Source: Deltaproteobacteria bacterium
GTDB lineage: Bacteria > Desulfobacterota > GWC2-55-46 > DRQE01
Direction: 5' to 3'
Length of the DNA: 11,906 nt
Assembly (NCBI GenBank): GCA_016219165.1
Contig: JACRCB010000140.1
Location: 1-11,906, forward strand
In this document: positions 1 through 6,400 of the stretch, piece after piece
Layout: every line of letters begins with the position of its first letter
Position numbering within the stretch: the first letter of the stretch is position 1
Made by a program: the position numbers and the translations under genes
The notes under the pieces: model-generated
Seen by the model: only the letters and a program-made list of their open reading frames with translations
The model's database searches: none
What the model was told of the DNA's origin: nothing

Positions 1-269
1 AAGAGGGCTTCGACCTTTTCTCCGAGATGATAGCCACGTTGAAGGCGGAGGTTACCGAGAGGCTTTTCAAGGTTCAGGTGAGAAAAGAGGAAGAGGTGGA
101 GGAGATAGAAAAGAGGCCGAAGCCCCAGAAGATGGTTTACGGCAGGGGCGGGGGGCCCGAAAAAGAACCCTCGAAACCCGTGCCCGTAAAAAGCGCCGTA
201 AGGGCCGGCCGTAACGACCCCTGCCCCTGCGGCAGCGGCAAAAAATATAAAAAATGCTGCGGGAAATAG
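1..269 (+). CDS. secA: SecA preprotein translocase ATPase, C-terminal end (partial)
   Basis: This is the last 88 codons of secA, read in the frame starting at base 3; the gene begins upstream of the window. SecA is the cytoplasmic ATPase that drives unfolded preproteins through SecYEG. The visible part starts in the end of the helical scaffold domain (EGFDLFSEMIATLK, followed by RLFKVQV). It continues through a variable, charged linker and ends in the SEC-C zinc finger GRNDPCPCGSGKKYKKCCGK, with the CxC...CC ligands that bind Zn and mediate SecB/ribosome contact in known SecA proteins. The stop is TAG at 267-269. An isolated SEC-C protein is possible in principle, but the scaffold segment just before it makes SecA much more likely. 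The next gene, argJ, starts 165 bases downstream, so co-transcription is not evident. Confidence 0.95.
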   Translation, partial: EGFDLFSEMIATLKAEVTERLFKVQVRKEEEVEEIEKRPKPQKMVYGRGGGPEKEPSKPVPVKSAVRAGRNDPCPCGSGKKYKKCCGK

Positions 270-307
270 CGGGGTTACGGAAAGGTGTTTTGGGTAAACT
301 TCGGGCA

Positions 308-375
308 CCCAGCACCACTTTGGACAGGGCTTCCTCCATAACATTCAAAACCAACGTGTCCAAAGTGGTGCTGGG
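308..375. repeat. Perfect 19-bp inverted repeat with 30-nt loop (secA-argJ intergenic)
   Basis: The left arm CCCAGCACCACTTTGGACA (308-326) is matched without error by its reverse complement TGTCCAAAGTGGTGCTGGG (357-375); the loop is 327-356. Pairing stops immediately outside and inside the arms. A run of Ts does not follow, so it is not a classical intrinsic terminator. It would form a very stable RNA hairpin and could be a small non-autonomous mobile element (MITE-like), a dispersed palindromic repeat, or a processing site between secA and argJ messages. No clear target-site duplication was seen at the flanks. The structure is certain; the function is unknown. Confidence 0.85.
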
Positions 376-434
376 CCGGGAAGGTCATATCAAAATGTTT
401 TTTCGTAATCCTGTAACATACTGGTGTTGGTAAA

Positions 435-1637
435 GTGGCCGGCGAATCCAATATTAGAAGACTCTCTGTAAGGGGTTTCAGGGCGGGGGGCATTGCCTCC
501 GGCATTAAAAAGGGGGGCAGGAAAGACCTCGCCCTTATAGTAAGCGATAGCCCGTCGAGCGTTGCCGGGGTGTTTACCTCAAACAGGGTCAAGGCCGCGC
601 CTGTTTTATTCGACATAAAGAGGGCCGGGAAGGGTGTCTCAAGGGGTGTAATAATAAACAGCGGCAACGCAAACGCGTGCACCGGGGAGAAGGGGTTCAG
701 GGACGCAAAGGCCATGGCAAAGGCCGCCGAAGGGGCGCTGGGGCTTAAAGATGGAAGCCTCCTCGTTGCCTCTACCGGTGTTATAGGGGTGCCGCTGCCC
801 ATAGAAAAGATTACCTCGTCCATCCTCCGGCTCTCTCAGAGATTAAGCCCCTCCGGATGGATGGACGCCGCGGAGGCGATTCGCACAACCGACGCCTTTG
901 CGAAGGCGGCGGTCAAAAAAAAGAGGATAGGCGGAAGGGATGTAACCCTTCTCGGCATAGCAAAGGGCGCCGGCATGATATGCCCCGATATGGCCACCAT
1001 GCTCGCCTTTTTTGCAACGGACGCCGTGATGGACTCTGCTACTCTTAAGGATGCGCTTTCCAATGCCGTCCGCCTTTCATTCAACCGCATAACGGTAGAT
1101 AACGGCACCTCGACAAACGATACCGTCCTCATATTCGCAAACGGCCTTTGCGGCGGGCAACCCATCCGCGCCGGAGGACAAGGGTTTGCCGCCTTTTCAG
1201 AACTCTTAACCGAACTCTCTTTAAAACTTTCCCACATGGTTGTAAGAGACGGCGAGGGCGCCACACGGTTCATCGCCGTAGAGGTGAGGGGTGCTGTAAG
1301 CGAAGGCGAGGCAAAAGCCGCGGCGCGCAAGATAGCGGGCTCGCTCCTTGTAAAGACCGCTTTCTTCGGGGGAGACCCGAACTGGGGGAGGATAATGGCC
1401 GCGCTCGGAAGTTCCGGCATAAAGATGAGGGAGGGGTCGGTCGAGATTTACCTTAACCGGGTCAGGGTCGTGGAAGACGGCATGGATACGGGGATGGAAA
1501 AGGCCGCGGCCAGGGCGATTAAAAAAAGGGATGTGACCGTCGAGGTCGACCTCAAACTCGGCAGCCACATTTATAAACTCTGGACAACCGACCTTTCGTA
1601 TGATTATGTAAGGATAAATTCGTCTTACAGGAGCTGA
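435..1637 (+). CDS. argJ: ArgJ, glutamate N-acetyltransferase (ornithine acetyltransferase)
   Basis: ArgJ transfers the acetyl group from N2-acetylornithine to glutamate, closing the cyclic arginine pathway; bifunctional members also use acetyl-CoA. It acts in the cytoplasm. The 400-residue length is normal for the family. Visible landmarks are the N-terminal core (FRAGGIASGIKKGGRKDLAL, then VFTSNRVKAAPV), the oxyanion-type NSGNANACTG stretch, and the autoproteolysis motif KGAGMICPDMATML. In that motif cleavage is expected between Ala187 and Thr188, with Thr188 as the nucleophile, giving alpha (1-187) and beta (188-400) subunits. Later family motifs include TVDNGTSTNDT and FGGDPNWGRI. The start is GTG at 435: an in-frame TAA at 414-416 rules out a longer form, and no closer start fits the conserved N-terminus. 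No good ribosome-binding site precedes it. The HEPN-like gene follows after 34 bases. Whether it is mono- or bifunctional cannot be told from the sequence. Confidence 0.96.
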   Translation: MAGESNIRRLSVRGFRAGGIASGIKKGGRKDLALIVSDSPSSVAGVFTSNRVKAAPVLFDIKRAGKGVSRGVIINSGNANACTGEKGFRDAKAMAKAAEGALGLKDGSLLVASTGVIGVPLPIEKITSSILRLSQRLSPSGWMDAAEAIRTTDAFAKAAVKKKRIGGRDVTLLGIAKGAGMICPDMATMLAFFATDAVMDSATLKDALSNAVRLSFNRITVDNGTSTNDTVLIFANGLCGGQPIRAGGQGFAAFSELLTELSLKLSHMVVRDGEGATRFIAVEVRGAVSEGEAKAAARKIAGSLLVKTAFFGGDPNWGRIMAALGSSGIKMREGSVEIYLNRVRVVEDGMDTGMEKAAARAIKKRDVTVEVDLKLGSHIYKLWTTDLSYDYVRINSSYRS

Positions 1638-1671
1638 TTGTCAGGGATTAGAAAAACCGGAGGTTTCCCGT

Positions 1672-2094
1672 ATGGAACTCATGGCAAAGGAATCGGACAG
1701 GTGGCTCAGGCAATCCGAGTATGACCTTAAGGTTGCGCAGTGGAATCTCGAAGGCGGGTTTTTCGCGCCCGCGTGTTTTTTCTCGCAGCAGGCCTCTGCA
1801 AAGGCCCTCAGGGCATTCCTTTTCTTCAAGAAAGAGGACGCCAGGGAGACCCGTTCCGTCGTGGAACTCCTGGAGAGGGCCATAACCTATCAAGAGGGGT
1901 TGAAGGACTTAGTAGAGGGCGCGGGAAGGCTCGATATATATTATAAAACCTCCCGCTTCCCCGACGCTATCCCCGGAGGCATACCCGCGGAGGTTATAAC
2001 GGCAAAGGACGCCGCGGAGGCGATAAAAACGGCCTCCGACATTATAAGGGTGGCCGAAGAGACAAGGAAAGAGTATCTTCCCGAAACCCTCTGA
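1672..2094 (+). CDS. HEPN-domain-like small helical protein, no catalytic RxxxxH motif
   Basis: This encodes 140 residues starting at ATG 1672, with a GGAGG ribosome-binding site at 1659-1663 (8-base spacing). The N-terminal pattern (WLRQSEYDLKVAQWNLEGGF...ACFFSQQASAKALRAFLFF) matches HEPN domains of the nucleotidyltransferase-partner type: an acidic/aromatic first helix, then a QQA-EKALKA-like second helix. The later SRFPDAIPGG...ITAKDAAEAIKTASDII also matches the usual RYPD...Y-ED-A-A ending. Many HEPN proteins are RNases that need an Rx4-6H motif. This protein contains no histidine at all, so RNase activity of that kind is not expected. A partner MNT nucleotidyltransferase gene is not next to it: argJ lies 34 bases upstream and pilD 23 bases downstream, both in the same direction, suggesting an operon. 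Its role is unknown; binding RNA, nucleotides or a partner protein is possible. Confidence 0.75.
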   Translation: MELMAKESDRWLRQSEYDLKVAQWNLEGGFFAPACFFSQQASAKALRAFLFFKKEDARETRSVVELLERAITYQEGLKDLVEGAGRLDIYYKTSRFPDAIPGGIPAEVITAKDAAEAIKTASDIIRVAEETRKEYLPETL

Positions 2095-2117
2095 GCCCAA
2101 GGGGGCAAATACTGGGG

Positions 2118-2921
2118 ATGATAAAGACATTGCCAGAGGCTATCGCATATATATTTATCTTCGCCTTCGCGGCCGCTGTCGGCAGTTTCCTGAACGTATG
2201 CATCTGTAGAATCCCCATAGGCAAATCCATAATCTCTCCCGGCTCCAGGTGCCCCTCCTGCGCCTGTCCCATCCTTTTCTACGACAACATACCGGTTGTA
2301 AGTTACATCCTCCTCCTCGGCAGATGCAGGAGATGCAGGGAAAGGATATCCTTTGAGTATCCGTTCGTCGAGGTCCTCACCGGCTTTATGGCGCTCTTTT
2401 TATACGGGAGGTTCGGACTCACTCCAATCGTCTTTGTTTATTTCCTGCTTATCGCCTCCCTCATCGTTATAACATTTATAGACCTGAGCCACAGGATAAT
2501 CCCGGACGTGATAAGCCTGCCCGGGATTGCGGCGGGGATTATACTCTCGGGTTTATTATCATACCCGGCAATGTATCCGGGTGTCATCGATTCGCGGGCC
2601 GGGATACTCGCCGGGGGGGGGATTCTCCTCATAATCTCGGTTTTCTATTCCCTTTTGACAGGCCATGCGGGGATGGGAGGGGGGGATGTGAAATTGCTCG
2701 CCATGGTGGGGGCATTCCTTGGCTGGAGAGGGGTTTTCTTTACCCTTTTTGCCGGCTCCTTAGCGGGCGCGGCAATGGGTCTTATCCTTATGCTTTTCTG
2801 GGGCAAAAAGAGTAAATACGCGGTCCCCTTCGGGCCGTTTCTTTCGTTCGGCGCCGCCGCGTATACATTCTACGGCAGGGAAGTTATCAACTGGTACATT
2901 TCAGGCGTGTGGCGTATATGA
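2118..2921 (+). CDS. pilD: PilD, type IV prepilin peptidase / N-methyltransferase
   Basis: This inner-membrane aspartyl protease cleaves the short leader of type IV prepilins and pseudopilins and N-methylates the new first residue. The 267-residue product has the full family architecture: an N-terminal membrane segment ending in GSFLNVCICRIP, and a cytoplasmic zinc-binding loop with two CxxC pairs (Cys45/Cys48 and Cys70/Cys73) around YDNIPVVSYI. The first catalytic aspartate is Asp122 (TFIDLSHRIIPD) and the second is Asp190 in the GxGD-type motif GMGGGDVK, followed by further membrane helices. Having both cysteine pairs suggests the bifunctional peptidase/methylase class. The ATG at 2118 has a distant G-rich ribosome-binding site (2099-2105). 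The last codons overlap the kinase start (ATGA at 2918-2921), so the two are probably translationally coupled. A run of nine Gs (2613-2621) encodes three glycines and could slip. Its expected substrates are encoded 3 kb downstream. Confidence 0.96.
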   Translation: MIKTLPEAIAYIFIFAFAAAVGSFLNVCICRIPIGKSIISPGSRCPSCACPILFYDNIPVVSYILLLGRCRRCRERISFEYPFVEVLTGFMALFLYGRFGLTPIVFVYFLLIASLIVITFIDLSHRIIPDVISLPGIAAGIILSGLLSYPAMYPGVIDSRAGILAGGGILLIISVFYSLLTGHAGMGGGDVKLLAMVGAFLGWRGVFFTLFAGSLAGAAMGLILMLFWGKKSKYAVPFGPFLSFGAAAYTFYGREVINWYISGVWRI

Positions 2922-4471
2922 AGTTAACCTACGGGCTCAGGGGGCTCAGGGCGCAGCTTGTATCCGGCATAGTCATAATAACGATTGCCGCGATAGGGTT
3001 CATGGGGGTTTTGAGCATAACGCTGTTGCAGGCCAACGCCCTGCGCGGCAAGATAAACGAGGCCGAAGATATCGCGAGGCTGCTTCGCCTTGCCCTGCCC
3101 GGCGAAGCGGCCATGCCCGCGTTTGGGGACTACGCAAGGAAGGTTATGAAGGACCTCGGCATACCCTTCCTGAAGGTAAGCGATTACAGCGGAAGAATGG
3201 TTTTTACGGAGGGCAGGGACGAGGAGGCTCGCGGCGAAGTCGTATTTTTTGAAGACGGAATAAAGATATACAGGGCCGGAATAGGTGTAGGGTCGCATCT
3301 TTATGTAATCGTGGCCCCTTCGCTCGGCGGCGGGGTAACCGGTCAGTCCGTAAGTTTTATTGTTTCGCTCGCGGACATAGATTCGTATGTCTCGACCATG
3401 AGGAGGTTCATGGTTCTTTATGCCCTCCTGGATTCGGTAATCATAATAGCGTTCGGCGTTTATTTCCTTTCTTTTTTTATAATAAGGCCGGTAAAGAGGC
3501 TTGAAGGCGCGGCCTCCCGGATTGCCGCGGGAGAACTCGGGGTGAGGGCCGATGTGAGGACAAACGACGAAATCGGCTCTCTCGCGGCCGCGTTCAATAC
3601 CATGGCGGCGAGGCTCAGGGAAGAGTTCGGGAGGCTTGAGAGGATGAACACGGAACTTCTGGACAGGGAGGAAGAACTCCTTAAGACAAGAACCCTCGCC
3701 TCCACCGGAAGGCTCGCCGCCGGGGTTGCCCATGAAATCGGCAACCCCCTCGGCGTTGTAAGCGGGTATCTCGATATATTGGGCAGGGGGCTTAAGACGC
3801 GGGAAGAAGAAAAGGATATAATCAAAAGAATGGAAAAAGAGGTGTCGAGGATTAACTCCATCGTAAGGGAATTCCTCGATATCTCGAGGCCCTCGGTGAA
3901 ACCCCCCGAAGAGACAGATTTGAACGCCGTTATAAAAGAGACCGTGGAACTTTTTTCTTTCCACAGGGACTTCAAGGGGGTGAAGGCGGAACTTAAGTTG
4001 AAAGGGGTTCTGCCGCCTGTTATGATAGACGGGGATAAACTGAGGCAGGTGTTCATGAACCTTCTTATAAATGCGGCCGAGGCGATGCCTCAAGGAGGGG
4101 TGATTACGGTGGAGACGGATAAGGAGGGGCGTAGGGCCGGGCATGCGGCCGTGGCGAGGAAGAGAAGCGGGGATACGGATTTCACTCCGGCCTCGGAACG
4201 CAGGCTCAAGGAATACGTCGTTGCAAGTTTTATTGACAGGGGTTCGGGGATAAACAAGGAGGAACTGGATAAGATATTCGACCCCTTCTTTACCACAAAG
4301 CCTCCGGGCAAGGGCACGGGCCTGGGGCTCTTTATCTCCGAAAGCATCATAAAGGCGTACGGCGGCACGATAGAGGCGGAGAGCGAACCCGGAAAGGGTT
4401 CTATCTTCAGGGTGCTTCTTCCCGCTCGCCCCTCCTCCCCTCCCGGAGACAAGTTGGTGGAGGGGGCTTAG
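2918..4471 (+). CDS. pilS: PilS-like membrane sensor histidine kinase
   Basis: This is a two-component sensor kinase of about 517 residues. In order (numbered from ATG 2918) it shows a first membrane helix near 14-37, an extracytoplasmic sensor region near 38-163 with no recognised ligand motif, and a second membrane helix near 164-189. HAMP (190-243) and a coiled-coil linker follow. The HisKA H-box GVAHEIGNPLG carries phospho-acceptor His272. The ATPase domain has the N box NLLINAAEAMP (Asn381, Asn385), G1 DRGSGI (Asp440), DPFFTTKPPGKGTGLGL and its G2 loop (from about 464). An insert of about 30 residues rich in Arg/Lys lies between the N and G1 boxes. The ATG overlaps the pilD stop; an in-frame GTG at 2909 is an alternative. 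The NtrB/AtoS-type core and the adjacent NtrC-type gene indicate a cognate pair. The name pilS rests on context, since classical Pseudomonas PilS has six membrane helices rather than two. Confidence 0.85.
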   Translation: MKLTYGLRGLRAQLVSGIVIITIAAIGFMGVLSITLLQANALRGKINEAEDIARLLRLALPGEAAMPAFGDYARKVMKDLGIPFLKVSDYSGRMVFTEGRDEEARGEVVFFEDGIKIYRAGIGVGSHLYVIVAPSLGGGVTGQSVSFIVSLADIDSYVSTMRRFMVLYALLDSVIIIAFGVYFLSFFIIRPVKRLEGAASRIAAGELGVRADVRTNDEIGSLAAAFNTMAARLREEFGRLERMNTELLDREEELLKTRTLASTGRLAAGVAHEIGNPLGVVSGYLDILGRGLKTREEEKDIIKRMEKEVSRINSIVREFLDISRPSVKPPEETDLNAVIKETVELFSFHRDFKGVKAELKLKGVLPPVMIDGDKLRQVFMNLLINAAEAMPQGGVITVETDKEGRRAGHAAVARKRSGDTDFTPASERRLKEYVVASFIDRGSGINKEELDKIFDPFFTTKPPGKGTGLGLFISESIIKAYGGTIEAESEPGKGSIFRVLLPARPSSPPGDKLVEGA

Positions 4472-4496
4472 AGGCTCTGCCGGAGGAACATAATAG

Positions 4497-5831
4497 ATGA
4501 ATATACTCGTCATAGACGACGAAGAGAATATGCGCCACATGCTTTCGGTCATGCTCAGGAAAGAGGGCTATCAGACCGCTTCCGCCCCGTCCGCGGGCAA
4601 CGCATTGAAGGCGCTCGAAAAAGACGGGTTCGATTTCATCCTCTGCGATATAAAGATGCCGGGGATGGACGGGCTTCAATTCCTCAAGGGATTGAAGAAG
4701 GCAGGAGTAACGTCCACCGTTATAATGATGAGCGCTTACGGGACGGTCGACATGGCGCTTGAGTGCGTGAAACTCGGGGCTTACGACTACATATCGAAAC
4801 CGTTCAAGTCGGATGAGATAATACTTACGATAAAGAAGGCCGAGGAAAGGGAGAAACTTAGAAGAGAGAACTCAAGGCTCAAGGCCGATTGGGCAAGGGA
4901 TTATGAGACTATCTACACGAAAGACGCATTGATGGCGGAGGTTCTTTCGCTTGTAAAAAGGGTTGCGGACTACGATACGACGGTCCTTATAACCGGGGAG
5001 ACGGGCACGGGAAAGGAACTCATCGCCCGGGCAATCCACAGGATGGGCAGGAGAAAAGACGGCCCGTTCGTCCCGATAAACTGCGGGGCCATACCCGGGA
5101 CACTCCTCGAAAGCGAACTGTTCGGCCATGTAAAGGGCGCGTTTACCGATGCGGTCAGGACAAAAAACGGCCTTTTCCATGAGGCGGGCGGCGGGACGCT
5201 ATTCCTCGACGAGGCCGGAGAACTCCCCGTGGAGCTGCAGGTGAAACTCCTGCGGGCGCTCGAGGACGGAGAGGTGAGGAGGGTGGGGGATACGAAGGCC
5301 GAGAAGGTCGATTGCAGGGTCGTGGCCGCGACCGTAAGGAACCTCGAGGAAGAAATAAAAAGGGGCAACTTCCGGGAAGACTTATATTACAGGCTCAATG
5401 TCATATCCATAAGGGTCCCCCCGTTAAGGGAGAGGACCGGGGATATCGAGGGGCTAATATATCTTTTCCTCGAAAAATATTCGAAGAAGTACTCGAAGCC
5501 CATAAAGGGCATTGAAGAGGACGCCATGAAATCCCTGTTTCGATACCGGTGGCCGGGCAACGTCCGCGAACTCGAAAATATCATGGAGCGGGCCGTGATA
5601 CTCGAAGATTCGGATATGGTGATGGCGTCTAACCTCCCAATATTCGAGGAAAAAAGGACCCATGGCCTTGCCTTCGATACCATCTCGATAAAGAAGGCGG
5701 GCGAGGCCCTCGAAAAAGAACTTATAAAGAAGGCCCTCGAGATGACCAAGGGCAATAAGACACGGGCCGCGCAACTCCTCGAGATAAGCCACAGAGCGCT
5801 CCTATATAAGATAAAAGGTTATGAACTGTGA
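4497..5831 (+). CDS. pilR: PilR-like NtrC-family sigma-54 response regulator
   Basis: This 444-residue enhancer-binding activator has three domains. The receiver domain (1-120) carries the acidic pocket Asp7/Asp8, phospho-acceptor Asp51 (LCDIKMPGMDG), Ser79 and Lys101. The sigma-54-interaction AAA+ domain (about 140-380) has Walker A GETGTGKE (167-174), the sigma-54 contact loop GAFTDA (214-219) and Walker B TLFLDEAGE (Asp238, Glu239). The C-terminal Fis-type helix-turn-helix (about 405-444) ends LLYKIKGYEL. The canonical contact loop is GAFTGA; here the fifth residue is Asp. The ATG at 4497 follows a GGAGG ribosome-binding site (4482-4486), 25 bases after the kinase stop. It is expected to be phosphorylated by the upstream kinase. 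An exact sigma-54 promoter lies 64 bases after its stop, in front of the minor pilin genes, so that operon is the likely target. Other NtrC-family names (AtoC/ZraR-like) cannot be excluded from sequence alone. Confidence 0.9.
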   Translation: MNILVIDDEENMRHMLSVMLRKEGYQTASAPSAGNALKALEKDGFDFILCDIKMPGMDGLQFLKGLKKAGVTSTVIMMSAYGTVDMALECVKLGAYDYISKPFKSDEIILTIKKAEEREKLRRENSRLKADWARDYETIYTKDALMAEVLSLVKRVADYDTTVLITGETGTGKELIARAIHRMGRRKDGPFVPINCGAIPGTLLESELFGHVKGAFTDAVRTKNGLFHEAGGGTLFLDEAGELPVELQVKLLRALEDGEVRRVGDTKAEKVDCRVVAATVRNLEEEIKRGNFREDLYYRLNVISIRVPPLRERTGDIEGLIYLFLEKYSKKYSKPIKGIEEDAMKSLFRYRWPGNVRELENIMERAVILEDSDMVMASNLPIFEEKRTHGLAFDTISIKKAGEALEKELIKKALEMTKGNKTRAAQLLEISHRALLYKIKGYEL

Positions 5832-5877
5832 AAAGATTTCATAGTTTCTTTAGCCTCACGGATAAAAATTGTTTTAA

Positions 5878-5890
5878 AATCAAATAGTTG
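5878..5890 (+). promoter_or_regulatory. Candidate IHF site upstream of the sigma-54 promoter
   Basis: AATCAAATAGTTG fits the IHF consensus WATCAANNNNTTR at every specified position, and an A/T-rich tract (5863-5880) lies just upstream. It ends 4 bases before the sigma-54 box, so its centre is near -37 from the predicted start site, closer than usual for a DNA-bending site. AT-rich DNA produces such matches by chance more readily than average DNA, so this is tentative. Confidence 0.4.
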
Positions 5891-5894
5891 AATT

Positions 5895-5910
5895 TGGCAC
5901 GAGGATTGCA
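5895..5910 (+). promoter_or_regulatory. Sigma-54 (RpoN) promoter for the minor pilin operon
   Basis: TGGCACGAGGATTGCA matches the -24/-12 consensus TGGCACG-N4-TTGCW at all twelve fixed positions. With C5909 as -12, transcription would start near 5921. It lies directly after an NtrC-type activator gene and before fimT, the expected arrangement for PilR-type control of pilin genes. The predicted start site is only about two bases before the ATG at 5923, so the message would be essentially leaderless, or the start site is displaced. The GAGGA within the box (5901-5905) could alternatively serve as a ribosome-binding site for a TTG start at 5911 on a longer transcript. Confidence 0.85.
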
Positions 5911-6399
5911 TTGAAATCAAACATGGAAAAGGGCTTCTCCCTGCTGGAACTTTTAGTTGTGACAGCGCTCATAGCGGTCATGCTCGCGGTATCGGTTCCG
6001 CTTCTTGTCCAGCAGATGCCAAAGTGGCACATGAACGGCACGGCAAGGGACGTAAAGGCTAAACTCATGATGGCAAGACTCAGGGCGATACAGGAGAATA
6101 AGACATACGGGGTGAGTTTCACCCTCGGCGCAATTGACAGTTACAGGGTTGTAATGTGGAACGGGGCCAGTTGGGTGAACGTGGGGGTGGTTGCCGAGGG
6201 TTCTTCAGACATAGATATAGTGCCTGCGGATTGTGTCGGAACGAGGATTGAGTTCAGCGCCAACAGCGCCGCGGACGGCGAAAACGGATGTAACCCGGCA
6301 AGCGAACTTCTGGCCGTTAAGGTAAAGACAACGGCCGGGGGGTTTGATGAGCGGAATATATACATGGACACCTACACCGGGAACATGAAGATAGAATGA
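5911..6399 (+). CDS. fimT: FimT/GspH-family minor pilin (pseudopilin)
   Basis: This small prepilin is 162 residues from TTG 5911 or 158 from ATG 5923. The processing site is KG|FSLLELL, with Gly at -1, Phe at +1 and Glu at +5. A hydrophobic N-terminal helix (LLVVTALIAVMLAVSVPLLV) follows. The segment ARDVKAKLMMARLRAIQENKTYGVSF is typical of FimT/FimU/GspH proteins, which join the minor-pilin priming complex at the pilus tip; FimT homologues can bind DNA during transformation. Two cysteines (in PADCVG and ENGCNP) probably form a disulfide. The given coordinates use the longer form, supported by GAGGA at 5901-5905. That start lies upstream of the predicted sigma-54 transcription start, so ATG 5923 (leader MEKG) is the alternative and perhaps more likely start on the sigma-54 transcript. 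It is the first gene of the pilin operon; pilV follows after one base. Confidence 0.88.
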   Translation: MKSNMEKGFSLLELLVVTALIAVMLAVSVPLLVQQMPKWHMNGTARDVKAKLMMARLRAIQENKTYGVSFTLGAIDSYRVVMWNGASWVNVGVVAEGSSDIDIVPADCVGTRIEFSANSAADGENGCNPASELLAVKVKTTAGGFDERNIYMDTYTGNMKIE

Positions 6400-6400
6400 T

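Noticed and set aside
308..375. Rho-independent terminator for secA
   Set aside because: The loop is 30 nt long and no T-run follows the stem.
1672..2094. HEPN/MNT toxin-antitoxin system
   Set aside because: No nucleotidyltransferase partner is adjacent, and the protein has no histidine for the RNase motif.
2924..4552. 542-residue open frame on the minus strand opposite the kinase gene
   Set aside because: It is a shadow of the kinase gene; the translation shows no domain pattern, while the plus strand has every kinase motif.
5832..5877. Intrinsic terminator after the response regulator gene
   Set aside because: The region is AT-rich but has no GC stem followed by Ts; weak palindromes such as TTTTAAAA do not qualify.
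6025..6040. Second sigma-54-like site (TGGCACATGAACGGCA) inside fimT
   Set aside because: The GG and GC dinucleotides are correctly spaced, but the -12 element lacks TT and the site sits within coding sequence; probably chance.
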